From Ferruginibacter sp. (GTDB taxonomy: Bacteria > Bacteroidota > Bacteroidia > Chitinophagales > Chitinophagaceae): a stretch of DNA of 64,000 nt. The first letter of the stretch is position 1; each line of letters opens with the position of its first letter. The stretch is from positions 1 to 64,000 of the forward strand of contig JANXSK010000195.1 of assembly GCA_025352695.1 (NCBI GenBank), in the 5' to 3' direction. The notes under the pieces were generated by a model. It saw only the letters and a list, made by a program, of their open reading frames with translations, was not told the origin of the DNA and did no database searches. A program made the translations under genes and the position numbers. Below are positions 11,270 through 22,804 of this stretch, in pieces.

Positions 11270-11273
11270 CAAT

Positions 11274-11894
11274 ATGGAAAAAAAAATCAATAAAGAAAGT
11301 CCCTTTGTTGAACTATTGGGAGAAATGTTTTGGAACAATCAATATATTGCCAGTTCAACCGGCTGGGATTTAGGACAAGTTTCCCCTCCTATTAAAGCAT
11401 ACATCGATCAACTTACCAATAAACAGCTGCGTATTTTAATACCGGGTTGTGGCAATAGTTATGAGGCCGCATACTTGTTGCAACAAGGATTTACCAATGT
11501 TACACTTATTGATATTGCGCCTCATTTGGTACAGCAATTAAAAAATAAATATGCTTCAAACACGCACATCAATATAATTTTAGGAGATTTTTTTAATCAC
11601 AAGGGATTCTACGATTTAATTTTTGAACAAACATTTTTTTGTGCGCTTTCCCCTTCATTACGCAAAAGCTATGTGGAAGCAATGAAACAATTGCTTGTAC
11701 CAAACGGAAAACTGGTGGGAGTTTTATTTGATAAAGTTTTTGAACAAAACGGACCTCCATTTGGCGGTTATAAAAGTGAGTATCTTTCTTTGTTTAAAAA
11801 TGATTTCAACGTTATTACTGCCGAACTTTGTTATAACTCTTTTTCCAAAAGGCTGCAAACTGAGTTATTTATTATTTTACAAAAAAAGATTTAA
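11274..11894 (+). CDS. SAM-dependent methyltransferase, thiopurine S-methyltransferase (TPMT)-like
   Basis: LRILIPGCGNSYEAAYLLQQGFTNVTLIDIAP...FFCALSPSLRKSYVEAM. Confidence 0.82.
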   Translation: MEKKINKESPFVELLGEMFWNNQYIASSTGWDLGQVSPPIKAYIDQLTNKQLRILIPGCGNSYEAAYLLQQGFTNVTLIDIAPHLVQQLKNKYASNTHINIILGDFFNHKGFYDLIFEQTFFCALSPSLRKSYVEAMKQLLVPNGKLVGVLFDKVFEQNGPPFGGYKSEYLSLFKNDFNVITAELCYNSFSKRLQTELFIILQKKI

Positions 11895-11930
11895 GCGTTA
11901 AGCAACCTGTTTTTCAATCATTCAAATTGA

Positions 11931-12356
11931 ATGTTACTTTATCAAAAAATAAATTTTTATCTTTACACTTTGATAAAAGCAACAGCAATATTATTTCTTA
12001 CAATTTATCTGTTGTCTTCAACAGAAGCCCAGCAGTTTTTAAAATTACCGGCTGCTTTTCAACACTTTCAAGCGCATCAAAAAGAAAATAATAATCTTAC
12101 CGTTGTACATTTTCTGGCAATTCATTACCTGCATGGTAGTCCAAACGACAAAGACCATGAAGAGGATATGAAATTGCCTTTTAAAACTTGCTGTGATTGT
12201 ATTTCTTCGATTGTACCTGCCTTTATTCCTGTAGGTATACAATTATCTACAGCTAAATTTATAGAGATCCCTGCAATTAAAAACTACTTATCGCAGGATC
12301 AATTTATCATTTCTTCTTACCCCGCCAGCATCTGGCAACCTCCCAAATACGTGTAG
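11931..12356 (+). CDS. Hypothetical protein upstream of RND operon
   Basis: 141-aa ORF with N-terminal hydrophobic segment, H-rich and FKTCCDC motif; adjacent to czcA. Confidence 0.6.
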   Translation: MLLYQKINFYLYTLIKATAILFLTIYLLSSTEAQQFLKLPAAFQHFQAHQKENNNLTVVHFLAIHYLHGSPNDKDHEEDMKLPFKTCCDCISSIVPAFIPVGIQLSTAKFIEIPAIKNYLSQDQFIISSYPASIWQPPKYV

Positions 12357-12455
12357 TATTTTTTATGATTGAATGTGCGCAAGTGTTTTACATTGTTGCA
12401 ACGCATCGTTTTAGGCTTTAAGCCGCTGTTATATTTACTATAAAAAAAATCAATT

Positions 12456-15400
12456 ATGCTAAATGCAATAATTGGGTTTGCAATTAAAAACAAACTCATT
12501 GTTGGGCTATTTATACTTGCCCTTATTGGCTATGGTACGTATCAATTTACCAAACTGCCCATTGATGCCGTACCGGATATTACCAATAACCAGGTACAGG
12601 TAATTACGATTGCCCCGTCTTTTGGAGCTACAGATATTGAAAGGCTGGTTACTTTTCCTATTGAACAAGCCAATAATAATATTGCTGGTTTAAAAGAAAT
12701 TAGAAGCTTTTCAAGATTTGGCCTTTCGCTGGTTACCATTGTATTTGATGATGCTACGGATGTGTACTGGGCAAGGCAACAGGTAGCTGAAAGACTGCAA
12801 AAAGTACAAACTCAAATTCCGTACGGAATTGGAACTCCGGAATTGGGACCTGTTAGTACAGGGCTTGGAGAAATTTATCAATATGTTGTAAGACCCAAAG
12901 ATGGGTATGAAAATAAATTCAACGAAACAGATTTACGAACCATACAGGATTGGATTGTACGCCGCCAGTTATTGGGCGTAAAAGGCGTAGCAGAGGTTAG
13001 TAGTTTTGGAGGTAAGCTAAAACAATATTCTATAGAAGTTGACCCCAATAAATTGCTTTCGTATAACATTACCATCAACGATGTTTTTAAAGCACTCGAA
13101 AATAATAACCAGAATACAGGAGGTGCCTATATTGAAAAAGGACCCACTGTATTATTTATCAGAAGTGAAGGATTGGTAGGCAGTATGGAGGATTTAAAAA
13201 ATATTGCTGTAAAAACTACTTCTTCCGGGATACCTCTTTTTATAAGAGATGTAGCTGATATTAAAATTGGCCACGCCACCCGCTATGGTGCGATGTGTTA
13301 CAATGATAAAGGAGAAGTTGCCGGCGCAATAGTAATGATGCTAAAAGGTGCCAATAGCAGCGAAGTAATAAAAAATGTAAAAGCACGAATTGCACAAATC
13401 CAGAAAAGCTTACCTGAAGGGGTATTGATTGAACCGTTTTTAGACCGTACAAAAATGGTAAATAATGCCATTGGCACCGTTGAGAAAAATTTGATGGAAG
13501 GTGCATTGATTGTAGTGTTTGTATTGGTATTATTTTTAGGCAATCTCAGGGCAGGCTTACTGGTTGCATCTGTTATTCCGCTGGCGATGCTGTTTGCTGT
13601 TATTATGATGAATATGTTTGGCGTTAGCGGTAACCTGATGAGTTTGGGGGCATTGGATTTTGGTTTAATTGTAGATGGTGCGGTAATAATTGTAGAAGCC
13701 GTTATGCACCGCCTTGGGCAAAATAAACATTTTGTTGGCATCAATAAACTTAGTCAGCAACAAATGGATACAGAAGTAAAACAATCTGCCAGCAAAATGA
13801 TGAACAGTGCTGTATTTGGTCAGATTATTATCCTTGTTGTTTACTTACCCATTTTCACCTTGCAAGGAATAGAAGGTAAAATGTTTAAACCCATGGCGCA
13901 AACTGTTGCATTTGCGTTACTTGGCGCATTTATACTTTCGCTTACCTACATCCCAATGATGAGTTCACTTGTGCTTAGTAAAAAACTACAACACAAACAT
14001 AATTTATCCGATAAATTAATGGAAAGAATTGAACGGGTTTACCAGAAAGCGTTGAATAAAGTAGTAAGCTTTCCAAAAATAGTATTGCTATCAGTTTTTT
14101 CACTTTTTATAATAGCTGTTGTCGTTTTAAATTCTTTGGGTGGAGAGTTTATACCTGCATTGGAAGAAGGAGATTTTGCTGTTGATACAAGAGTACTTAC
14201 AGGTAGCAGTTTAAATACTACCATCACCAATACCCAACAGGCAGCACGCATTTTAAAAACACAATTTCCAGAGGTAGAAAAAGTGGTAACTAAAATCGGC
14301 AGTGGTGAAGTTCCTACCGATCCTATGCCGATGGAAGCAAGTGATATGATGGTGATTTTAAAACCAAAAAAAGAATGGACTTCGGCAAAAACCTTTGATG
14401 AGTTAGCAGAAAAAATGGGGAAGGCTTTAGAAAATGTACCCGGTATTACTGCTGGCTTTCAGTTTCCTGTACAGATGCGTTTTAATGAACTGATGACAGG
14501 AGCAAGACAGGATGTGGTGTGCAAAATTTTTGGCGAAAATTTAGATACCCTAGCCGCTTATGCCGCTAAACTTGGAAGTATTATCAGCACAGTGGAAGGC
14601 ACTAAAAATTTATATGTGGAAGCCGTTGCCGGAATGCCGCAAATTATAATTAATTATGACAGAAATACGATTGCACAATACAACCTTACAATTGCTGATA
14701 TCAACAGAGTTGTGAATACTGCATTTGCAGGTCAGAGTACAGGTATGTTGTTTGAAGGTGAAAAAAGATTTGATGTGGTAGTAAGGTTGAAAGGTGAATT
14801 AAAGCAAGACCTTAAAGACGTAGAGAATTTATTAATTCCAACACCGCAAGGCACACAAATACCATTATACCAGCTGGCAGATGTACAAATAAAAGAAGGC
14901 CCTAATCAGATACAGCGGGAAGATGCTAAAAGAAGAATTGTGGCAGGTTTTAATATCCGTGGCAGAGATGTACAAAGTGTCGTGAATGAACTGCAGCAAA
15001 AAATTGAAAAACAAATAAAGTTTCCTGCAGGGTATTACGTAACCTATGGTGGTGCATTTGAAAATCTTAGTGCTGCTAAACAACGATTGCTGGTGGCTGT
15101 GCCCGTTTCATTGTTATTAATATTTCTGTTACTCTATTTTGCATTTAATTCCGTTAAGCAGGGGTTGCTTATTTATTCTGCTATTCCGTTGTCTGCCATT
15201 GGTGGAATATTTTTTCTGGCACTGCGGGGCATGCCTTTCAGTATAAGTGCCGGAGTAGGTTTTATCGCTTTGTTTGGTGTGGCGGTGTTAAATGGAATTG
15301 TATTAATTGCAGAATTTAACCGATTAAAAAATGAAGGTTTAACAGACTTAAAACGAATTGTATTTATTGGTACAAAGACAAGGCTGAGGCCAGTTTTAAT

Positions 15401-15608
15401 GACCGCTTTTGTTGCTTCCCTCGGTTTCTTTCCAATGGCTGTTAGTAATGGTGCTGGCGCAGAAGTACAAAGACCACTTGCAACAGTAGTAATAGGCGGC
15501 TTATTGATTGCAACCTTTTTAACGCTATTTGTTTTACCAGTACTGTACATGACTTTTGAAAAAATAAAACCGAAGAAAGATCGCAAAACATTTGAGACAG
15601 AAATCTAG
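12456..15608 (+). CDS. czcA: CusA/CzcA family heavy-metal RND efflux pump
   Basis: 1050 aa; LPIDAVPDITNNQVQV, FGLIVDGAVIIVEAVMHR, GVAVLNGIVLIAEF. Confidence 0.93.
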   Translation: MLNAIIGFAIKNKLIVGLFILALIGYGTYQFTKLPIDAVPDITNNQVQVITIAPSFGATDIERLVTFPIEQANNNIAGLKEIRSFSRFGLSLVTIVFDDATDVYWARQQVAERLQKVQTQIPYGIGTPELGPVSTGLGEIYQYVVRPKDGYENKFNETDLRTIQDWIVRRQLLGVKGVAEVSSFGGKLKQYSIEVDPNKLLSYNITINDVFKALENNNQNTGGAYIEKGPTVLFIRSEGLVGSMEDLKNIAVKTTSSGIPLFIRDVADIKIGHATRYGAMCYNDKGEVAGAIVMMLKGANSSEVIKNVKARIAQIQKSLPEGVLIEPFLDRTKMVNNAIGTVEKNLMEGALIVVFVLVLFLGNLRAGLLVASVIPLAMLFAVIMMNMFGVSGNLMSLGALDFGLIVDGAVIIVEAVMHRLGQNKHFVGINKLSQQQMDTEVKQSASKMMNSAVFGQIIILVVYLPIFTLQGIEGKMFKPMAQTVAFALLGAFILSLTYIPMMSSLVLSKKLQHKHNLSDKLMERIERVYQKALNKVVSFPKIVLLSVFSLFIIAVVVLNSLGGEFIPALEEGDFAVDTRVLTGSSLNTTITNTQQAARILKTQFPEVEKVVTKIGSGEVPTDPMPMEASDMMVILKPKKEWTSAKTFDELAEKMGKALENVPGITAGFQFPVQMRFNELMTGARQDVVCKIFGENLDTLAAYAAKLGSIISTVEGTKNLYVEAVAGMPQIIINYDRNTIAQYNLTIADINRVVNTAFAGQSTGMLFEGEKRFDVVVRLKGELKQDLKDVENLLIPTPQGTQIPLYQLADVQIKEGPNQIQREDAKRRIVAGFNIRGRDVQSVVNELQQKIEKQIKFPAGYYVTYGGAFENLSAAKQRLLVAVPVSLLLIFLLLYFAFNSVKQGLLIYSAIPLSAIGGIFFLALRGMPFSISAGVGFIALFGVAVLNGIVLIAEFNRLKNEGLTDLKRIVFIGTKTRLRPVLMTAFVASLGFFPMAVSNGAGAEVQRPLATVVIGGLLIATFLTLFVLPVLYMTFEKIKPKKDRKTFETEI

Positions 15609-15773
15609 GAACTTTAATCATACATAGCTGTATTGTAGCACAAAATAAATCTTGAAAAAATTGGCAACACTTCAGTGCAAACAAGTAGTCATCTACCTAC
15701 AACTTACTGACTTACTTGTACATTTTAATTTAGAAAAATATCATAAAATCATTTCTAAAAAAGTAATTAATTT

Positions 15774-16994
15774 ATGAAAAAATGTATCGTTTTAACAGCG
15801 CTCATCTGCGTCACCAGCGGGATAACTAAAGCACAAATACCCATCACCCTAAAAGCAGCCATTGATACTGCTTTAAAAAATAACTTACTTGTTAAAAATG
15901 AACAACTGAAAGCGACTTACCAGCAGATGATGATCAACACATCGGCAGTTATTCCGCAGGCAACGCTGTTTGTTGAAGGTGGCCAAATCAATAGCAGTTA
16001 TACCGATACTAAATTCGGTATAACGCAAACATTTTCTTTTCCGAAAGTATACATAAAACAAAAGGAATTATTGCAGCAGGAATGGAAAAGCAGTTTACTT
16101 AATGTAGCTGTAAAAGAAGCCTTATTAAAAAAGCAAGTTGCACAGGTATATTACATCCTGTTGTATGTTGAACAAAAAAAAGGCTTATTGCAATATGCCG
16201 ACAGTTTGTATGCTGCCTTTTACAAAAAAGCTGCATTAAGATTAGCAAAAGGCGAAAGTAATATACTGGAAAAGGCAAGCGCAGAAACTCAAATGGGACA
16301 AATAAACCAGCAATTAAATCAGCTTCTATACGACACTAATATTTTACAATTACAGTTTCAACTATTGTTAAACACTACAACAAAATTTATTCCGGAAGCT
16401 ACTATATACAAAATGCAGTTAAATGCTGATACAGTAAAAGCAATATTAGCAGAACATCCAACAATCAAAATCATTCAGCAACAACAGCAAATTGCTACTG
16501 CTGTTTTACAATTAGAAAAAAGCAGGCTGCTCCCGGATTTATCTTTCGCTTACAACAATACCAGCATAAAAGGAATAGGTGCCGATGAAAAATATTACAG
16601 CGCTGCAAAACGATTTAATGCCATTCAGGTTGGTGTAGGCATCCCCATTTTTGCAAAGGCACAAAAATCAAAAATAACCAGTGCCAAAATTTATCAGGAG
16701 GTTGCAGCAAATAACTATGCAGCAGGTATACAAACGTTACAATTAGAATACCATGTTGCCCTAACACAATACAAAAAATATGCAGCAGCAGCGCAGTATT
16801 TTGAAAATACTGCATTAAAAAACGCCACCGTTATTGCAACCACTGCCAATATTCAATTGGCCAATGGCAATATCAATTATCTTGAATGGCTTCAACTAAT
16901 TAACCAAGTTACCAACGTTAAAAGCGATTACATTGAAACAGTCAAAAATCTGAATGACGCTATTGTTCAACTAAATTATTTTACCAATCAATAA
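15774..16994 (+). CDS. TolC/CzcC-family outer membrane efflux protein
   Basis: Signal peptide plus coiled-coil OEP architecture; operonic with czcA and czcB. Confidence 0.85.
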   Translation: MKKCIVLTALICVTSGITKAQIPITLKAAIDTALKNNLLVKNEQLKATYQQMMINTSAVIPQATLFVEGGQINSSYTDTKFGITQTFSFPKVYIKQKELLQQEWKSSLLNVAVKEALLKKQVAQVYYILLYVEQKKGLLQYADSLYAAFYKKAALRLAKGESNILEKASAETQMGQINQQLNQLLYDTNILQLQFQLLLNTTTKFIPEATIYKMQLNADTVKAILAEHPTIKIIQQQQQIATAVLQLEKSRLLPDLSFAYNNTSIKGIGADEKYYSAAKRFNAIQVGVGIPIFAKAQKSKITSAKIYQEVAANNYAAGIQTLQLEYHVALTQYKKYAAAAQYFENTALKNATVIATTANIQLANGNINYLEWLQLINQVTNVKSDYIETVKNLNDAIVQLNYFTNQ

Positions 16995-17004
16995 TATTAA
17001 AAAC

Positions 17005-18138
17005 ATGAAAAAATCCTTATTTATATTAACCACCCTTCTGTTACTGATGGCCTGTAACACAAAGAAAAAAACAGAAGAAACTACGATAGTGGCTAAAAAT
17101 GAAAACTTTGTTCACCTTACGGATGCACAAATAAAAAATGCCGGAATCGTTACGGGAAAAATTGAGCAAAAAGAAATTTCTGCCATATTAAAAGTAAATG
17201 GCAAAATTGATGTGCCGCCACAAAACATGGTTTCTATCAGCGTGCCGTTGGGTGGATATTTAAAAACTACCAAATTACTTCCGGGTATGCATGTATTTAA
17301 AAGCGATATTATTGCTGTAATGGAAGACCAGCAATACATTCAATTGCAACAAGACTATTTAACGGCCAAAGCAAAAATAAGTTTTTTAGAAAACGAATAC
17401 CTACGCCAGAAAGAATTAAATCAAAGCCAGGCAAGTAGTGATAAGGTTTATCAACAGGCCGAAGCCGATTATAGAACGCAGCGGGTATTGATTACCTCAT
17501 TGGGAGAAAAATTGAAATTAGCCGGAATTAACTTCGATAAGATAAGTGAAAACAGTATTTCGAGAAGTATAAATATTTATTCGCCTATCAATGGATATGT
17601 TTCTAAAGTGAATGTAAATATTGGCAAATACGTATCCCCTACTGAAGTATTATTTGAACTGATTAATCCAACTGATATTCATTTGGCATTAAAAATATTT
17701 GAAAAAAACCTGAACAAACTTTATATCGGACAAAAATTAACAGCGTACACCAACAATAATCCTGAAAAAAAATATCCCTGCGAAATTTTATTAATTGGTA
17801 AAGATCTTTCAATAGAAGGCAATACTGAGGTGCATTGTCATTTTGAATTATATGATAAAACACTTATTCCTGGTACTTATATGAATGCCGAAATTGAAGT
17901 AAAAAATATTAAAGCATTTGCATTACCTACCGATGCAATTGTTCGCTTTGAAGGCAAACAATATGTTTATAAAATAAATGGTAACAATCAATTTGATATG
18001 GTAGAAGTAACTGTTGGTGAAAGTGAAAATGGATTTGCAGAAATTATCTTTGGTTCAGATAATGATATGAGTAAAATTGACTTTGTAACAAAAGGTGCCT
18101 ACTCTTTATTGATGATGATGAAAAATAAAGCAGAGTAG
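17005..18138 (+). CDS. RND efflux periplasmic adaptor (CzcB-like membrane fusion protein)
   Basis: Lipoprotein signal LLMAC; barrel-sandwich motif YSPINGYVSKVNVNIGKYVSP. Confidence 0.88.
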   Translation: MKKSLFILTTLLLLMACNTKKKTEETTIVAKNENFVHLTDAQIKNAGIVTGKIEQKEISAILKVNGKIDVPPQNMVSISVPLGGYLKTTKLLPGMHVFKSDIIAVMEDQQYIQLQQDYLTAKAKISFLENEYLRQKELNQSQASSDKVYQQAEADYRTQRVLITSLGEKLKLAGINFDKISENSISRSINIYSPINGYVSKVNVNIGKYVSPTEVLFELINPTDIHLALKIFEKNLNKLYIGQKLTAYTNNNPEKKYPCEILLIGKDLSIEGNTEVHCHFELYDKTLIPGTYMNAEIEVKNIKAFALPTDAIVRFEGKQYVYKINGNNQFDMVEVTVGESENGFAEIIFGSDNDMSKIDFVTKGAYSLLMMMKNKAE

Positions 18139-18439
18139 AAAGTAGTTATAATTTTAAAGATTCAGTACGGTCTTTGCAGGTTCCCCCTGATGAGTTATGG
18201 TAGAATCATTTACATAAATTATTGCCTATAAATCTCGTTTTACGCAGCACATTTTTGTGGGTACAACTTTACACACTAGCAGACAAGTCCTATCGTCAGA
18301 ATTCTCTTTTTAAAATAAATGATTTATTCTCCCAATCAGTAAGTAAAATTATTTATTATGAAAAATAAAAAAATATTTTTATGATTTTAGAAGAAGAACT
18401 AAAGTTTGTTGTAGCTTTTCTATTTTATTAAATACAGCA

Positions 18440-19786
18440 ATGAAGAAAGATATTTCACTTGAACAGGGAGACATAAATAACAGCGATTTACGTAAAGCGT
18501 ATGTCAACCAACTGGATGAGCAAACAACAAAATGGATAAATGAAGATGCTGCTTATTTTTTACACCAGGCACTCAGTACGCCTGTGATGAATGTGCTTAG
18601 CAAAACTGAAGGCCCCTATATTTACGATCTTAATGGCAAACAATACCTCGATCTGCATGGCAATGGTGTACACAATGTGGGGTTTAGTAACCAAGACGTT
18701 ATAAAAGCAGTAATTGAGCAATTGCAACAATCATTGGCATTTACACCCCGGCGATATACCAATATTCCTGCTGTACAATTGGCAAAAAAATTAGTGGCAA
18801 TTACACCTGCTGGATTAGACAGGGTGCTCTTTTGTCCGGGTGGTTCAGAAGCCATTGAAATGGCTATCATGTTAGCGAAACAAGTAACAGGAAAATGGAA
18901 AACGATTTCTTACTGGGATGCTTATCATGGTACTGGATTTCAGGCGGCAAGCCTTGGGGGTGAAGAACATTTTACAACCGGTAATGGCCCAATGGTACCA
19001 GGCAATTTCCATGTTGAATTTCCAAACTATTACCGCAATCCCTGGGGATGGACAGATGAAGAAGCGATTGATGAAGAATACATCCGTCAGATAAAAATTA
19101 TTTTACAGCGCAATCCCGATATGGCGGCCATTATTGGTGAGCCAATTTCTGCAACACCAGTTGTACCATCTAAAAACTATTGGTTAAAAGTAAAAGAGTT
19201 GTGCAATCAATATGGTATGCTACTAATTTTTGATGAAATTATTGAAGGCTTTGGAAGAACAGGAAAACTTTTTGCCAGTGAGCATTTTATAACACCCGAT
19301 GTGTTGGTGCTGGGAAAAACACTCGGCGGAGGTCTTTTACCATTTGCTGGTATTGTTACCAAAGAAGCATACAATGTTCTGCCACACCGTTCTATTGGAC
19401 ACTTTACCCATGAAAAAAACCCATTGTGTGCAGCTGCTGGTTTAGCTACTATCAATTATTTAGAAGAACACGCACTTGTACAAAACGCCGCAACCTTTGG
19501 CAATTATTTGATGAATGAATTGCTGGCTTTAAAAGATATTTATCCACTAATTGGAAATGTAGCCGGCAAAGGATTGCACCTTGGTATAGACCTTGTAAAA
19601 AACCGTACTACCAAAGAAAGAGCGAATAAAGAAGCCGAAGCGATCATGTATTATTGCATGAAGGAAGGAGTTGCTTTTAAATTAATTGAAGGAAATATCA
19701 TTACCATACGTCCATCATTAATAATTACTAAACAACATTGCGACCAGATAGTTGAAGCATTAAAGAAAGGGTTGGAAAGCTTGTAG
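18440..19786 (+). CDS. PLP-dependent class-III aminotransferase family protein (possibly PbfA-like)
   Basis: LLIFDEIIEGFGRTGKLFASEHFITPDVLVLGKTLGGGLLP. Confidence 0.88.
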   Translation: MKKDISLEQGDINNSDLRKAYVNQLDEQTTKWINEDAAYFLHQALSTPVMNVLSKTEGPYIYDLNGKQYLDLHGNGVHNVGFSNQDVIKAVIEQLQQSLAFTPRRYTNIPAVQLAKKLVAITPAGLDRVLFCPGGSEAIEMAIMLAKQVTGKWKTISYWDAYHGTGFQAASLGGEEHFTTGNGPMVPGNFHVEFPNYYRNPWGWTDEEAIDEEYIRQIKIILQRNPDMAAIIGEPISATPVVPSKNYWLKVKELCNQYGMLLIFDEIIEGFGRTGKLFASEHFITPDVLVLGKTLGGGLLPFAGIVTKEAYNVLPHRSIGHFTHEKNPLCAAAGLATINYLEEHALVQNAATFGNYLMNELLALKDIYPLIGNVAGKGLHLGIDLVKNRTTKERANKEAEAIMYYCMKEGVAFKLIEGNIITIRPSLIITKQHCDQIVEALKKGLESL

Positions 19787-20315
19787 CAACAACCTATTGG
19801 TACGATATCATACAATTAAATAGTGTTATAAATTTTTATTTATTTTCTTGGCAACTATATAATTATACATGCTCCACCAAACACAATAACAGCCCCTGTA
19901 GTATCAAATTTATCTGGTCTTATTCCTTCAATCTTACATCTCCAAATTAATGCCATTAAAGTAAAAATAATGAAAAGGGTATAATTAAAGGTTGAAAGAA
20001 TAACCAGGCATCACTTAGCTGCAATTGGATGATTTAAAAATTTGTGGAAATAAAAACCAACTCTTGCTCACGTTCGTATATAAAATTAGTTAATTCAAGA
20101 AATTAAACAATACATAAAAAAGATACTCCTGATTAAAGTAGTATAATATTGTAATAGGTGAGAAACTTATAATTACCATGCTTACTAAAAATGTTAAAAC
20201 CCGAATTTTAAAATACCAATAGATGATGAAATTAAAGAGTCAACACCATCCCCTGATTTTTAAATTTATGCATACCTTACTATTGGTAAAATGCTTACAA
20301 GATAAATAACAAAAT

Positions 20316-22610
20316 TTGCTGAGTATTAAACATCCAATAACTATATTGCTTACATTAAGTTTAACAAAAACAATGAGAAAATATTTTTTTTTATTTCTTT
20401 TACTTGTCAACAATACCCTGACTGCCCAAATAATAAAAGGTATTGTTATAGATGGTAACACAAAACTTACACTTGAAGGAGTTACAGTAACACTGTTACC
20501 TATCAATAAAAGTAATGTTACAGATGAAAGGGGAAAATTTATGTTTACTAAAAATATTACTACTGGTAAAGAACTCGAAATTTCTTCAATTGGCTATGAA
20601 ACCAAGATTATTCCTCTATCCATTGTAGCAAACAATGAACCGCTGTTTTTATATCCTCAAAAAACACAATTATCAGATGTAATGGTAAATACAAAAGCTG
20701 GGCAAGAATATAAAACCATTAGCAAGATGGATATTAAAATGCGGGGCATAAGTAATTCGCAGGAAATTTTAAGAATTGTGCCAGGCTTATTTATTGGGCA
20801 GCACCAGGGTGGTGGCAAAGCAGAACAAATTTTTTTACGAGGTTTCGACTGTGATCATGGAACCGATATCAATGTTACAGCAGATGGATTGCCGGTAAAC
20901 CTCGTTTCCCATGCCCATGGCCAAGGCTATGCTGATATGCATTTTATTATTCCTGAAACAGTTGAGCAGGTTGATTTTCAAAAAGGCCCTTACAATGCAG
21001 CTAAAGGAAATTTTACAACCTCCGGCTTTGTTGATTTAAAAACAAAAAATGGGTTAACCAATAACCTCGTAAAACTAGAAGGCGGCATGTTTGATACGTA
21101 TCGTGCCTTGGGTATGTTTAATTTACTAAACCAAAAAGCAAAAGCAAAACAACAATCCTGGTATGTAGCAACGGAGTATGCATATTCAAATGGCTACTTT
21201 GATCATCCACAGCATTTTAACAGGTTTAACTTTTTTACCAGGTACAATGGAAAAATATCTGAGCAGACAAATTTAATATTTACTGCCTCAGCTTTTTCAA
21301 GTAAATGGGATGCTTCCGGCCAAGTTCCAGACCGTGCCGTTGCTGATGGATCTATCGGTTTTTATGGTGCCATTGATAATACAGAAGGAGGCAAAACTTC
21401 CCGTAGCAACGTCAATGTTCAATTTATAACTTCGTTAAAAAATGGCAGTTTTATTAAAAATCAATTCTATTATTCCAACTACCATTTCGACCTGCACACC
21501 AACTTTACTTTTTTTCTGGAAGACACTGTAAATGGGGATCAGATAATGCAAAGAGAAAGCAGGAATATGTTTGGATACAATGGAACCTATCATCAACTAT
21601 CGTTTATTGGCACTACACAATTAACTTCGCAAGCTGGTATTGGTATCAGGTGGGATAAAGTAAACAACCTCGAATTGTCACACACTGTAAACAGGTATAC
21701 TTTATTAAACAGGCTTGCTTTTGGGAATGTTTCCGAAGCCAATACATTCGCTTATGTCAGTGAAACCTTCCGTTTTTCAGAAAAATTCAGCTTAAATACC
21801 GGCGTACGATTTGATCAGCTTTTTAATAATTATACCGATCATTTAAAAAGGGATAGTATGTATAAAGCAACTTCAGGCATTTTAAGTCCAAAAGTTAGTT
21901 TCTATTATCATAAAGACAATAGTACCCAATTTTATGTAAATGTTGGTAAAGGTTTTCACTCAAATGATACAAGGGTTTCAGTAATTGAAAAGGGAAGAAA
22001 AGTTTTGCCCGGTGCTTATTCTGCTGATATAGGAACGATTATAAAACCTGCCAAAAATTTATTACTGCAAGCTTCCCTCTGGTACTTATATTTAGAACAG
22101 GAATTTATTTACAGCGGCGACGGTGCGTTTGTTGAACCTGCAGGTAAAACCAAAAGAACAGGAATTGATTTTTCAGCAAGATATGAGCCTGTAAAAGCTT
22201 TTTACATTGATGCTGATGTAAACTATGCGCATGGTAGATTTACCGAAGAAATAAAAGGACAAAACTATATTCCGTTAGCGCCAGTATGGAGCAGCACGGG
22301 CGGTATTACCTATAAAAATAAAACTGGTATAAATGGCAGCTTGCGCTACCGTTGGTTGAGCAACCGTCCCGCAAATGAAAGAAACACATTAACAGCAATC
22401 GGTTATTTTGTAAATGATTTTATATTGAATTATACCAAAAAAAAATATGAAATTGGTTTAGCCATCAATAATATTTTCAATGTAAAATGGAAGGAAACAC
22501 AATTTGATACTGAAAGCAGGTTAAAAAATGAAGCTGCTCCGGTAGAAGAAATTCATTTTACTCCAGGAACAAAACTTGCGGCTAAATTAAGTTGCAGTAT
22601 TTTTTTTTAA
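20316..22610 (+). CDS. TonB-dependent receptor with N-terminal carboxypeptidase-like domain; likely start ATG at 20373
   Basis: IIKGIVIDGNTKLTLEGVTVTL; plug GISNSQEILRIVPGLFIGQHQGGGKAEQIFLRGFDCDHGTDI; C-terminal beta strand ending in F. Confidence 0.9.
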   Translation: MLSIKHPITILLTLSLTKTMRKYFFLFLLLVNNTLTAQIIKGIVIDGNTKLTLEGVTVTLLPINKSNVTDERGKFMFTKNITTGKELEISSIGYETKIIPLSIVANNEPLFLYPQKTQLSDVMVNTKAGQEYKTISKMDIKMRGISNSQEILRIVPGLFIGQHQGGGKAEQIFLRGFDCDHGTDINVTADGLPVNLVSHAHGQGYADMHFIIPETVEQVDFQKGPYNAAKGNFTTSGFVDLKTKNGLTNNLVKLEGGMFDTYRALGMFNLLNQKAKAKQQSWYVATEYAYSNGYFDHPQHFNRFNFFTRYNGKISEQTNLIFTASAFSSKWDASGQVPDRAVADGSIGFYGAIDNTEGGKTSRSNVNVQFITSLKNGSFIKNQFYYSNYHFDLHTNFTFFLEDTVNGDQIMQRESRNMFGYNGTYHQLSFIGTTQLTSQAGIGIRWDKVNNLELSHTVNRYTLLNRLAFGNVSEANTFAYVSETFRFSEKFSLNTGVRFDQLFNNYTDHLKRDSMYKATSGILSPKVSFYYHKDNSTQFYVNVGKGFHSNDTRVSVIEKGRKVLPGAYSADIGTIIKPAKNLLLQASLWYLYLEQEFIYSGDGAFVEPAGKTKRTGIDFSARYEPVKAFYIDADVNYAHGRFTEEIKGQNYIPLAPVWSSTGGITYKNKTGINGSLRYRWLSNRPANERNTLTAIGYFVNDFILNYTKKKYEIGLAINNIFNVKWKETQFDTESRLKNEAAPVEEIHFTPGTKLAAKLSCSIFF

Positions 22611-22804
22611 TGAATGATATTATTCATTGTTATTATTGACAATTAAGCCAATAAAGCGACCGAATAACTGAGTTGCACAAAAGGTAAAATTTATATACGC
22701 TTACTTCTTTAATGCGATTTAAAGAATATGCTATCCAGTAATTAAAAACTTAGATGGCGTATCAATTAATTTATACTAAATAATAAGGGCAGCTGGCAAA
22801 TAAG

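Noticed and set aside
12542-15684. Minus-strand ORFs inside czcA
   Set aside because: Antisense shadows of a strongly conserved RND gene.
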